A stretch of DNA of 37,555 nt, from positions 1 to 37,555 of the forward strand of contig MU400811.1 of NCBI GenBank assembly GCA_022578965.1, written 5' to 3'. How positions within the stretch are numbered: position 1 is the first letter of the stretch; every line of letters starts with the position of its first letter. The translations under genes and the position numbers were made by a program. Below are positions 11,401 through 22,300 of the stretch, piece by piece. The notes beneath the pieces were generated by a model. That model saw nothing but the letters and a program-made list of their open reading frames with translations, did not search any database and had not been told where the DNA came from. Origin of the DNA: Xylaria sp. FL1777. Taxonomy: Eukaryota > Ascomycota > Sordariomycetes > Xylariales > Xylariaceae.

Positions 11401-11699
11401 TAAATAATTTTAATAATAAAAGTAGTAGTAATAATAAAAAGTTAAGTTTTTTATTTTAAATTATTACTTTAAGTATAATAATAATAAAAATAAGCGTTAA
11501 GTTTACTAATAATAGTATTAATATTAATTATAGTATAATTACTTATTTAAAGCTTTAATTTATTATTATAGTAGTAATTATTATTGCTGCTTTAATTATT
11601 ATAGCTAATATTTATGCTAGTTTAAAAGTTATAACATTTAATATTTAAGCTATTTTTTAAGTTAACGCAACTAGTTTGCTTTATAGTACTAGCATTAAT

Positions 11700-12057
11700 G
11701 TTAATTTTTTTTTATTACTACTGTTTAACTTTTTTTTTTTTATTACTGCTTTTTTTTTAATAAAAATAGCTAATAAAAGTATTAAGGTTTATTATTTTAA
11801 TACATTATTAGTTCTAAAAATTTTTAAGATTTTTAAACTTAATTTTTAATTTTTTATTTTTAGTAATATAACTTAAATTTAGTTTTATTAGTTATTAAGT
11901 AAAGTTTATTTATATAATGCTATTTAATATTTTTATTTTTTAAATATTTCTTTAGTATACTTTTAAAAGTTTATTTTATAAATTGTTTATTATTTAACTT
12001 TTTATATTAATATTTGTTTTTATATGTTAAGTTTTATTAATTAAAAAGCTATTAAAA
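11700..12057 (-). other. A1 leader between 5' LTR and gag, no primer-binding site recognised
   Basis: The - strand sequence after the 5' LTR begins TTTTAATAGCTTTTTAAT. It is shared with A2, but I cannot match it to a tRNA 3' end, partly because transitions would obscure a match. No gene is seen. Confidence 0.45.
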
Positions 12058-12551
12058 TATAATAAACTTATTATATATTAATATAACAAGTTTGCTTTTA
12101 GAGTTTTAATTTGCAAGTAATAATAAAATCATTAATAGTAGTTCGTTAAAGAGGTTTTTAAAATACTTTTATTACTATGCATTAATAAAAGTCTTAAAGA
12201 ATTAAAAGTAATAAATATATTAATGCTTAGCAGTTATAAAAAATTAATAGCTAAAAAACTAAAACTAAATAAATAATTAAATATAAAAAGTATATAATTA
12301 TATAAACAAAAAAAAAGTAACAAAAGTAGCAACTTTTTTTAAATTATTATAAGTTTAGTAAGCACTAAATTACTATAAGCTTAATAAGCTTTAAATTATT
12401 ATAAGCTTAATAAGCTTTAAATTACTATAAGCCTAGTAAGCTAAATAAGTTATTATATAACTTTAGCTTTAGCTAGCAAAAAAAAAGGTGCAAAGTATAT
12501 ATAAAGGCATTAAGCTGCTTTAAAGGCCACCCTAGTGCTAATTTTGTAATA
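12058..12551 (-). repeat. A1 5' LTR (494 bp)
   Basis: This is the partner of 4855-5348 and the same length. It holds the terminal inverted repeat at 12064-12093 and the 26-bp tandem array at 12344-12447. Its outer edge (12551) is followed by the ACTAA duplication. Compared with the other LTR it has lost more G+C at the inner end but keeps GGCCACCC near 12525, so the two LTRs were mutated independently. Confidence 0.92.
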
Positions 12552-12556
12552 ACTAA
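12552..12556. repeat. Target-site duplication of A1, right copy (ACTAA)
   Basis: This is identical to 4850-4854. The LINE resumes right after it. Confidence 0.92.
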
Positions 12557-14112
12557 CTTAAATTAAACAAAAATAAAATAGCTACAAAAGCAAAAGCTAT
12601 TATTACAAAAATGCATATATTATATATATTTAGCAAGCTAAATAATGCTTTTAACCTTTTAATTTAATAATTAGTAAAAATAGCAAATAAAATAATGCCT
12701 AAAAAAACTATAAAAAAAGAACACTAAGCATTATTTTAGTAGTTCTTAGAAGTAATTAAAACAAAAAAAAAGGCAAAACGGGCGTACTGCAAGTTTTAAA
12801 GCAAAAGAACTAAAGCAATATAGCAAGCTTTTAAAAAAAAAAAAAGCCTTTAGCAACAAAGTAAAAAAAGCGTAAAAACATAGCTAAAAACAAGCATTTA
12901 TAAAAGCATTTAAAGATTTTAAGTTATTATAAAGCTTAGCTAAATAAGCGAAGTTTGTTTATAAGCTAGCTTTAAAAGTTATTATAATTTTACTGCTAAA
13001 ACAAATAAAAAGTAAGCTGTTTTTTATTAATACTTTTAAAAAAAAAATAGCTTTACTAATAAAACGCTTTTTTTTTGCCTTATTAGTAAACTTATTTAAT
13101 ATACTTAAAAAAAACCTAACTTATAATAGCTATTAAAAGTTTATAATTAACGTTAATATAAGAAAAAAAAACATAATATTTTTAATATAAAAGTTAGCGC
13201 TATAAAAAGCGCTAAAAAATAACTTGCTATTTAATAGCTTTTTTAAAGCTTATAAACCTGCTTTAGCAAAAAAAATAATAATATTATGTATTCCTAGCTT
13301 TTTATTAAAATACTATTTAGTATAATTTAAGCAAGCAAAAATAATAGTTATATTTAAACTTAAAAAGTTAAAAAAAACTAAAAAAACAGCTAAAAAGTAG
13401 TACTTTATTACGCTTATTTATATAATAAAAAAAGTACTAAAAAAGAAGCTATATTACTGCATAATAAAAATAACTAAGCAAAAAGGTCTTTTGTTAAACA
13501 ACTAAATAAATAATAAATAAAACAAGTTAATAAACATAGCTATTAAACTAGTATTAAAAACAGCAAAAAAAGCAATTAATAAAAAAAGCATAATATTTTT
13601 GCTATAGTTAAACATTATAAAAGCTTTTAATATTATTAATAAAAAAAAAATAATATATATTTTGCAATAAAAAAGCTTTTTTTTTTAAATAATTATATAA
13701 ATAAACTTTTTTATATTAAACTATATAGTGCGTTTTTGCTTTAATAAAGCAGTATTTTAGCTAATAACACTAAAAGCTAAAGTTTTTTAAAAGTTCCTGC
13801 TTTTATTTCTTTTTTTTCTTTTATATATTTTAATATTTTATAATAGCTTTACTATATATTAAAAGCTAATAATAATTAGCTTTATTAATAATATTAACTT
13901 TATTATAGTAAATCTAAATATAAAGCAAAACTATAAAGCTTTAAAAACAGCATAAAAAACATATAAAAACTAAATAAAACAATATAAAATAAAGTTTATA
14001 CTGCAAAAAAGCAAATTAATGCACTTTTTTAGCAATAAAATAGCGCTTACATAAGTAGTATACTTTTTTAATGTAATAATATACTTAAAAAATAGCGCAA
14101 AATTTCTAAAAA
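12557..14112 (+). mobile_element. Tad/I-like LINE, segment 2 (end of endonuclease, reverse transcriptase)
   Basis: This is the middle of the LINE, lying between A1 and A2. The first 700 bases carry the linker between endonuclease and RT, with no motif I can name. RT begins near 13300 and runs to the A2 insertion. There is no sign of an independent gene. Confidence 0.85.
13300..14112 (+). pseudogene. LINE ORF2 reverse transcriptase remnant
   Basis: This is the reverse transcriptase of a Tad/I-clade LINE, which copies element RNA at the nicked target. Blocks occur in the expected order. FKQAKIIVIFKLKKL (near 13330-13375) matches W..A.VV.RKPGK. Next comes KKVLKKKLYYCI, matching GKV.EK...RL. LLLNN*INNK*NKLINIAI matches LLPxxQxGxRxGRSTxxAL. 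LNIIKAFNIINKKKIIYIL (13608 onward) matches LDI.GAFD.V....LL..L. The catalytic block SFINNINFI has FINN at 13881-13892 for FVDD, both aspartates turned to Asn. The frame of 13608 and 13881 continues at 22066 once A2 (7705 bp with one duplication copy) is removed. Confidence 0.87.
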
Positions 14113-14117
14113 TATAG
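14113..14117. repeat. Target-site duplication of A2, left copy (TATAG)
   Basis: TATAG precedes the LTR start TGTAAC at 14118 and recurs at 21818-21822. This is a perfect 5-bp duplication, showing that A2 is a complete insertion. Confidence 0.92.
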
Positions 14118-14611
14118 TGTAACAAACCTGTTATACATTAATATAACGGGTTTGCTTTTAGGGTTTTGATTTGCAAATAACAATAGGATTTTTAACAGTA
14201 ATCCATTAAAGAAGTTTTTAGGGTACTTTTACTACTATGCATTAATAAAAGTCTTAAAAGATTAAAAGTAATAAATATATTAGTGCTTAGTAGTTATAAA
14301 AAATTAATAGTTAAAAAACTAAAACTAAATAAATAATTAAATATAAAAAGTGCATAATTATATAAACAAAAAAAAAATAAAAAAAGTAGTAATTTTTTTT
14401 AGATTACTGCAAGTTTAATAAGCATTAAATTACTATAAGCTTAATAAGCTTTAGATTATTATAAGCTTAGTAAGCTTTAGATTACTATAAGCTTAGTAAA
14501 CTAAATAAGTTATTATGTAACTTTAGTTTTAGCTAGCAAAAAAAAAAGTGCAAAATATATATAAAAGCATTAAGCTGCTTTAAAAGCTACCTTTATGCTA
14601 ATTTTGTAATA
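14118..14611 (-). repeat. A2 3' LTR (494 bp)
   Basis: This is the best preserved terminus of the family. On the + strand it opens TGTAACAAACCTG. The inverted repeat spans 14124-14153, with arms AAACCTGTTATA and TATAACGGGTTT that pair at 11 of 12 positions. The 26-bp tandem array spans 14404-14507. It pairs with 21324-21817. Confidence 0.92.
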
Positions 14612-14627
14612 TTATTTCCTTTTTTCT
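14612..14627 (-). promoter_or_regulatory. A2 polypurine tract
   Basis: On the - strand, AGAAAAAAGGAAATAA abuts the 3' LTR. It matches the A1 tract apart from transitions. Confidence 0.8.
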
Positions 14628-15209
14628 AAAATTGTTGTTCTAATAATTTTCCGTAAGTATTTTTTTTTTTCTTTTTTTTTATATGTTATAATATTAAAGC
14701 ACATTAAAAAAACTAACTGCTTATTTAAAACAAAGCAAAAACTTATTTTTGCTTTTTTTATTAATTTTACTAGCTATAAAGTTATGCTTTATTTTTGCTG
14801 CTTTAATTAATTATTAATATATAAAATAACAAATAATATGTTTTATTGTTTTAAATATATACGTGCTAGTTATTTTTGCAACAAATTAAAAGTTCTAATT
14901 AACTTAATTAATAATATAGTTTTTAAACACTATTGTTTTAAAAAAAAAAAAAAGTAAGCAAAGCAATAGCTATTTTTAGTTTAAAAAAAATTAAAACAAG
15001 CTTAAAATAGCTTTAATTTTGTTTTAAGCAAGTTAGTTTAACTTTGCATACAAAAACGTTTTTTAAAAGCAAAAAATGTTAAAATAGTTTAACAAAAGCT
15101 TTAGTTTTTAAATAAACTAAATAAAATAAAGCATATTAAAAAAGAACAAAAAGCGCTAGCAAAAAAGCAAAAACAATAAAAAAAGCAAGCTAAAGTAGCG
15201 CAAGCTGCT

Positions 15210-18020
15210 TTATTTAAGTTTAATTAAGATTTTTTAAGCGTTTTCCTTAAAGTTGACTTTTTTTCTTTAGTTTTAAGCAGTTAAAATATTAGCAGTAAAA
15301 CTAATTTATAACTATTTTAATAATTTTTAAGTGTTTTTTAAGTTCTTAAGTATTATTAACATATAAATATTTTTTTTATTTAATAAAATATTCTAAGTTA
15401 TTGTTGTTTTAACAAGAATTTAGTATACTTTTAATTTTATAAACGTTTTAATTTATTTTTATTTTTAGTTATGTTTTAATAAGTGTTTTAATAAGTACTA
15501 ATTTTAGTAAAAAAATATAAAAAATAAAGTAAATTTGCATATTTTTTAGTAATAACAGTTTATAGTTAGTAAGTAAAATAACTTCTTTAATTTTAAAAGA
15601 GCTAAGTTTTTTAAATTCTAATTTATTACTTGGTTGTTTTGTTTTAATTTAAGAAATATTAATGTTTGCATTTTATTTTTGTTGTAGCAAATAAACTTTG
15701 TTTTCTTTTTTAAAAGTTAATTCTTTAGTTTATTTCTTATTATAATATATTAACATTTATTATTATAAAAATTAAAAGCATAATTGCAGTTTAGCTTATA
15801 GCGTTTTAATTTTTATTGCAATAGTTTTTGCTTAAAGTACTATAGTTAAAATAGCAAATGTTTTTATTAATGTTTTTTTTTATTTTTTAATAATTGCTTG
15901 CTGTTTATAAACAGCTTTATATAAAAATATATTTATATTTTTGTTTGTTAATATATTATATAAAATTTATGCTATTAATAATAGTTTTACTTAATTGTTT
16001 TATTAATAGTTAATATAATTTTATAAATATTGTTTTAGTATTTAGTTTAGTTTTTTTGTTTATTTATTTGTTTATAAATAATAAACGGTTAAAAACTTTA
16101 ATTTAATACTAATAAGTTTAAAAAAGCTAGTTTTAAACTTAAAAGTAAATAATTTATTTTGGTTTAAAATAATTCGTTTTAGTAGCTTATGCTTATTTAA
16201 ATACTAGCGTATAAAAGCGTATATAAGTTGTTTAGCTGTTATATTTTCTTTAAACAGTAAAAAATAAGCATATTTAGTAAGTTTATTAATAATAACTTAT
16301 ATTTTATTGTATTATACTTTTATAACCAAATTAGTTAATAAAAGTAGTGCTATAATAAAATCTTAAATAATAGTATGTTATGCTTATTTAAGTATTTATA
16401 TAAGTTATAACAGTTTATAAAGCTTATATTAAGCTGCTTTAGCTTTATTACAAATATTGCACTTTTTTACAATAAATTTAACTATGTTTTATAGTTTTAA
16501 AAAATCGTACTTTTTTTATAATTGTTGGATTATTTTTGTTGTTTTCTAGTGTTTATATAATAAATGTTTATAAAATTCTTTAATAAACTTGTTTTATAAA
16601 AATTCTAGTAAATAAATCTTATGTTTATATATTAGCTTATTATTTTTTAATTCTTTATGTTTTTATAGTTATATTAACTCCTTTAAGTTATAAGCTTATT
16701 ATAGCTATATATTTATAAAGTTTTTAAATATAACTTTAATTTTTAAGCTTTTATTTCTTTAAAGATATAATATTTAAATGTTTTTTTTTAAAACTTTAAA
16801 TTCTTTTTAACTTTATTAACTAAGTATGTTTGCTTAAATGTTTTTTTTTTCTTAATATAACATATTTTAAAGTTAAACTTAGAAAAAAAAACCATTTAAT
16901 TTTTATGTTGTTTAATAATCTTTTATGTAGTTATAAATTTTGTTAGGTTTTAATAATTTAAATAAATCTTAATTAGCTTTATAATTTCTGTAAAAAACAG
17001 TTTTTATTTTTTAAGTGCTATAATAATTACAAGCAGTTCTTTATTATATATAAAGTATTATAATGCTACGTTTTATAGTACTTTAAAATAATAAGCTACT
17101 AAGTGCTATTTTTTGTTATTTTTTAGTTGTTTTAAAACTTTTATAATTATACTATTTAAAGCATTTATTTTTAGCTTTTTCTTTTTTTATAGATTAAGTA
17201 GTTTAACTATAAAATTAAAAATAACTTTTAGTTTTAGTTTTTTAAAAGCTTTTTAAGCTTTTTTTAAAATTAAAAAGGATTTTCTTTTATATTTCTTTTT
17301 TATATACTTTATAAAGTAAAATGCTATTTTTTTAAAGTTTTAAATTAATATTTAAACATAGTTTAAAAATCTTAATGCTTATTATATATTTATAATAGTA
17401 GCTAAGTTAAGTATTTTCTAGTTTTATACTATATTAATTTTTAACTATTAAATTTATATTTGTTTTAAAATAATTATAAATTTTAAAAAATTGATTTTTT
17501 ATGTATGCTATATATACTTTTTTGTATTAAGTTATAATTTTGCTTGTTTAAATGTTTTTAATATTTAAGTTATATGTTTTTTATGTTTTTTTAGTATTTT
17601 AAAGTAAATTAAAATATTATTTAAGTAAATAAATATAAACTTGTTTAAAAACTTCTATAAAATTATTATTATTATATATTAAAAGCTAGCTAATATATTT
17701 TATAATTTTTATAGCATAATTATATATTTATATAGTTTATATATTATTTATATAGCAGTTTTTTATTTTTTTTCTTTAGTTATTTTAATAGCATAATATT
17801 TATTTAAAATATTAACTATTATAAACTATTTTGCTTAATTAATGTTTTTTTTTATAATTACTAGTAAAGTAAAAAAGTATTTATTTATAATAATAATTAC
17901 GTTTAATAATTAGTAATTAATTATTATTTGCTATATTAGTTTTTCTTTTTTATTAATTAATTGTTTTTTATTTTTTATTTTAAGTATTAGTACTATAAAA
18001 TATTTAGCAAATAACTAAAA
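15210..18020 (-). pseudogene. A2 pol remnant: RT, RNase H, integrase, GPY/F, chromodomain
   Basis: This is the same decayed chromovirus Pol as in A1, read right to left. The RT YLDD block reads YLNN at 17616-17627. RNase H lies at about 16860-17300, integrase at about 15490-16580 and the chromodomain at about 15307-15442, by direct alignment with A1 and copy C. Stops differ in part from those of A1, so each copy acquired its own mutations. Functions are as described for A1. None of the catalytic centres seen is intact. Confidence 0.86.
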
Positions 18021-20205
18021 TTCTTTTAAAAATTCTTTTGCTAAGTTTTTTTAAATATATTTTTATAAAGCGTTTGTTTTGTTTAAGCTTATATAGTATA
18101 TTTAATAAAGCTTTAGTTAACATTTTTTTTTAATAAAAATATAGTAGTTTTATAAGCTATGTTTAAAAAGTTCTTTTTTTTTTTTTTTTTTAAATAGTTT
18201 ATAAAATCTATAATATACTTTTAGTATTTTGTTCAGAATTTTTTTTGCGATTTTTTTAATTTTCTTGCTTTATTTTTTATTTTCTTAATTAATAGTTTTT
18301 ATTTTTTATTAAATTAAAAAGTTGCTAGTTTTTAGCTATAATATTCTTAAAATCATATTATAATTAAATATATTAGCAATATTTAATATAATTTATTTTT
18401 TATGTTTTTATATAAATATATTAAAAAGTTTGGTTTTTTTAAGTATATAACTGTTATTATAGCTAAAAGTACTTCTATTAAATCTTTTAATTTTTTAAGA
18501 TTTTTACTTATATTTTTAAAAAATTTTATTTTGTTTTGCTACTTTAAATAAAATTATATTAGCTTATACTTTTAAGTTAATTAAAATGTTATATTTTTTT
18601 TTTTAATATATAAGTTTAACTTTAAATTAGTTTTACTAGTTATTATATTAAACTTTACATAAAGCTTTAGTTTTTTTAGCTATTTATTGCTTTTTTAGCA
18701 AGTGCTTATTTTGTTTTTTAATTTTTTTTTATAAAATGTTTAAATGCTTGTTTTATTTTGCATTTTAAATATTATTATGCTTTATTTTGTTTTTGTTTTT
18801 AGTTAAGCTTTAAATTGCAGTTTTTAAGCTTTTTTGCTTTTAGCAACTATTTTTTAATACAATTATGCTTTAATTAACTAATAATATTTATAGCAGTTGT
18901 TTTTATATTTCTTTAAAATAATATTATAAATGTAGTTAAAATTCTTTTTAAATATTATAAATTTTTATAAATTCTTGTAGTAAACTATAGTTATAATTAA
19001 CTATTTTAATTTATAAAAGTTTTATATTTTTATTTTTATAATTTGTTTAAAAAACTAATTATTTTTTAATTTATTAAATAAATATTAATAGCAATAATAT
19101 ATTATATAGCAATTTTATAGTATTTTATTATGTTTTAAATTTTTTAAGCATAAAATATTATAATTGTTTTTTATTATAGTTTTATTATAGTAATAACTTT
19201 TAGCAATTAATTAAATTATTAGTTCTAGTTTTTAAAATATATTAGTTTTTGCGCTAATTATTAATACTTTTTTATTTTGTTATATTTAAAGCAGTTTAAG
19301 CTATAAAAATACTTTATTTATTTTTATTAGTTCTTTTTTTGTAATATTTTTTATAGCTTTTAATTTTATTTGTTTTTACTTTAAAGTTTTATAAGTTTTG
19401 TTTTTTTAAGTTTATTTAGCAACTAAATGTTTTTATAGTTTATAATTAGTTTAGTAATTATACTATTTATAGTTATAGTTTTGTTTTTTTAAATATAACT
19501 TTTTTTTAAGCTATATTTTAAGCTTTAGTAGTTTAAAGTTTTTATAGTTTTATAAGTTTGCTAACTATATTAATTTATTACTTTTTATTGTTTGCTATTT
19601 TTAGTTAAACTATTTTTTTAAGTTATATATTAAATAACTTTAATTATTTATATAATAAATATATTTTTTTGTAATTTGTTTTAATAATTATAAAGCTTTT
19701 AAATAATATTTATATGCTTGTTTATTTTAATTTATATAAATAAAGCATTTAAATTTGTTTAATATAATACTTTTGTTTTAACTTAAAACAGCAATTTTAT
19801 ACTTTTGCTTTAAAAACATATTTTTTAAATTGCTTTATTGTTTTTTATTGTTTTAAACTTTTATAACTTATACTTTTTTTTTAAATTAAAAAATTTTTTC
19901 TTTTTTATACCTTTTTTTTTTGTTTTTTTTTTTAAATTAGCATTATTTTTAAAAGTATTTTTTTTTTTTATAATTATAACATTTAACTTTAAATATATTT
20001 CAAAATTATTATTTTTAAACTTTATTAATTTGCTTAGATTTTTGTTTAATACTTTTTTAAGTATTTTTTTTTTGTTTTTTTTAGTTCTTTTAGTTTTAAA
20101 GTACTAGTTAAATAATTATTAATTAATTATAATAGCTATATTAATATACGTATTAATTTTTGCTAGTTTATTTATTTTATATAGTTTATTTTAAACTTAA
20201 GTTTT
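18020..20205 (-). other. A2 region between RT and Gag core, no motif resolved
   Basis: This is collinear with A1 8760-10940. Protease and the Gag C-terminus are expected here but could not be read. The + strand open frame at 19838-20107, made of Phe and Leu codons, is the antisense of this A-rich coding strand and not a gene. Confidence 0.5.
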
Positions 20206-20660
20206 AAGTTTATTATAAAATAAATAAAACAATATAAGCTTAAGCAATTTTAAAATTACTATTAATTGTTTAAATTTTATAGCATAATTTACTGCTGCTT
20301 TTATTTATTTTAAGCAATAAAGTGCTTTTTTTATATGTTTTACTTTTTAAATATCTTTAAATAATGCTTTTATTTAATTTTTAAACTTAATATAATTTTT
20401 AAAATTTTTTTTTATTTTTAGCTTAAAGTTAGTTAACTTATTAGCTTTTAAAAAATCCTTTAAAATAAATTAAAAATATTTTAATATTTTTTCTAACAAA
20501 AATTATAAAATAATTATTACTTTTTAGTTTTTTTTTATAATAATAATAAAGTGCTATTTTAAATAAAGTTTAACATAAATTAAAAAAGCTTTTATATTTA
20601 TAGATTTATTATAAAGCTTTAAAGCAGTAAGTTTAAAACTTTTAATGTTTAGCATTTTTA
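20206..20660 (-). pseudogene. A2 gag remnant
   Basis: This aligns with the A1 Gag core (10940-11400) at an offset of 9266. The conserved LAAIL and LFYLFYSKL-type blocks are recognisable, with further transitions. A simple AAT/ATT-rich stretch at 20680-20700 lies upstream of it on the - strand, as in A1. Confidence 0.7.
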
Positions 20661-21323
20661 ATATTATAAATAATCTTAATAATAAAAACAATAATAATAA
20701 TAAAAAGTTAGGTTTTTTATTTTAAGTTATTACTTTAAATATAATAATAATAAAAGTAAGCATTAAGTTTACTAATAGTAATATTAACATTAATTATAAT
20801 ATAATTATTTATTTAAAGCTTTAATTTATTGTTATAGTAGCAATTATTATTACTGCTTTAATTACTATAATTAATATTTATGCTAGTTTAAAAGTTATAA
20901 TGTTTAATATTTAAACTGTTTTTTAAATTAAAGCAACTAGTTTATTTTATAGCACTAGCGTTAGTATTAGTTCTTTTTTATTACTACTGCTTAATTTTTC
21001 TTTTTTTATTACTGCTTTTTTTTTAATAAAAATAACTAATAAAAGTACTAAAGTTTATTGTTTTAATATATTGCTAGTTTTAAAAGTTTTTAAAATCTTT
21101 AAATTTAATTTTTAATTTTTTATTTTTAATAACATAACTTAAATCTAGTTTTATTAGTTATTAAGTAAAGTTTACTTACGTAATACTATTTAGCATTTTT
21201 GTTTTTTAAATATTTTTTTAGTATACTTTTAAAAGTTTATTTTATAAATTGTTTATTACTTAACTTTTTATACTAGTATTTGTTTTTATATATTAAGTTT
21301 TATTAATTAAAAAGCTATTAAAA

Positions 21324-21817
21324 TATAATAAACTTATTATATATTAATATAATAGGTTTGCTTTTAAGGTTTTAATTTATAAGTAATAATAAAATCTTTA
21401 ATAGTAGTTCATTAAAGAAGTTTTTAAAGTACTTTTACTACTATGCATTAATAAAAGTTTTAAAAAATTAAAAGTAATAAATATATTAGTGCTTAGCAGT
21501 TATAAAAAATTAATAGCTAAAGAACTAAAACTAAATAAATAACTAAATATAAAAAATACATAATTATATAAATAAAAAAAAAGTAAAAAAAGTAATAATT
21601 TTTTTTAAATTACTGCAAGTTTAGTAAGCATTAAATTACTATAAGCTTAGTACGCTTTAAATTATTATAAGCTTAGTAAGCTTTAAATTACCGTAAGCTT
21701 AATAAGCTAAATAAGTTGTTATATAACTTTAGCTTTAGCTAGCAAAAAAAAAGGTGCAAAATATATATAAAAGCATTAGGCCGCTTTAAAAGCCACTCTT
21801 ATGCCAATTTTATAACA
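21324..21817 (-). repeat. A2 5' LTR (494 bp)
   Basis: This is the partner of 14118-14611. Its inverted repeat lies at 21330-21359 and its tandem array at 21610-21713. GTAAGC and GGCCGC-type spots persist near 21690 and 21780. The outer edge is followed by TATAG. Confidence 0.92.
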
Positions 21818-21822
21818 TATAG
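21818..21822. repeat. Target-site duplication of A2, right copy (TATAG)
   Basis: This is identical to 14113-14117. The LINE resumes after it. Confidence 0.92.
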
Positions 21823-22300
21823 TTTAACAAAAATATAAAATAAAAAAAATATTTAGTAAAGCTTAAAAAAAAATTAAGCATTTAATTATATGTAGTAATT
21901 AAGCTATAAAATTTTATATAAAGCAGTAGTAAAGCAAAAGCAAAGCAAATATACGTTATAATAATACAAAGCATTTTAGTTTATAGCGTAGCAACTTAGT
22001 ATAAAAACTTTAAAAAAAACAAAGCAAAAAGTATTATTAATTTATTAGTAGCAATTTAAAACAAATGCTTTAAACGTATAGTTAAAGCTTTTAAAATAAC
22101 TAAAATAAAGCATTTAAAAACTAAAATAAAAATTCTTTTTATTAATTTATATTTTAGTAGTAAAATAATAGTTTATAAGTATTGCATAAAAAGCTTAGCA
22201 GCTAAAAAGTTAATTTAAAAAGCAATAAAAAAAATTAAAACTTTTATTTAAAACATAAAAGCTTAAAAAGCTAAAAACTAAACAAAAAGCAAGCTTATAA
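21823..22300 (+). pseudogene. LINE ORF2 remnant downstream of the RT catalytic block
   Basis: This continues the RT frame of segment 2 after removal of A2. CFKRIVKAFKITKIKHLKTK (22066 onward) resembles the R.ITGAFK.T....LE.E segment that follows RT in Tad/I-clade ORF2 proteins. It leads to a hydrophobic FINLYF stretch and KYCIKSLAAKKL, fitting PPL.LYL....+...R...L. Only this part of the C-terminus is recognisable; an RNase H domain, present in many members of this group, could not be confirmed. Confidence 0.65.

Larger units (their letters stand above)
4855..12551 (-). mobile_element. Complete family A chromovirus element A1 (Ty3/Gypsy, 7697 bp)
   Basis: This is a full-length LTR retrotransposon inserted in the LINE endonuclease region. 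It has identical-length 494-bp LTRs, a perfect 5-bp target duplication and a polypurine tract next to the 3' LTR. The coding strand is -, because Gag, RT, RNase H, integrase and chromodomain motifs read only in that direction. Order along the - strand from 12551: 5' LTR, Gag, unresolved region with the protease expected, RT, RNase H, integrase, chromodomain, about 0.6 kb of 3' untranslated sequence, PPT, 3' LTR. The LTRs' first TG has become TA. No frame is intact. A2, C and D are copies of the same family. Confidence 0.93.
14118..21817 (-). mobile_element. Complete family A chromovirus element A2 (Ty3/Gypsy, 7700 bp)
   Basis: This is a second full-length element, in the same orientation as A1 and inserted in the LINE RT region about 1.5 kb of LINE sequence further on. 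It is collinear with A1 at an offset of about 9262-9266 bp and only 3 bp longer. Both LTRs are 494 bp, with a polypurine tract at 14612-14627. The LTR at 14118 still shows the intact TG end, and the one at 21817 the intact CA-type end on the same + strand reading. Several places retain C or G lost in A1 (for example AACGGGTTT near 14150), so A2 is somewhat less decayed at the edges. No frame is intact. Confidence 0.93.

Noticed and set aside
4855..12551. A1 and A2 as + strand elements, because a TATATATAAAAGG-like box lies near the LTR end
   Set aside because: Gag, RT, RNase H, integrase and chromodomain motifs and the polypurine tract all read on the - strand. TATA-like strings are common by chance at this composition.
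19838..20107. + strand Phe/Leu-rich open frame
   Set aside because: It lies antisense to A2 between Gag and RT; the T-rich strand rarely forms stops in this register.
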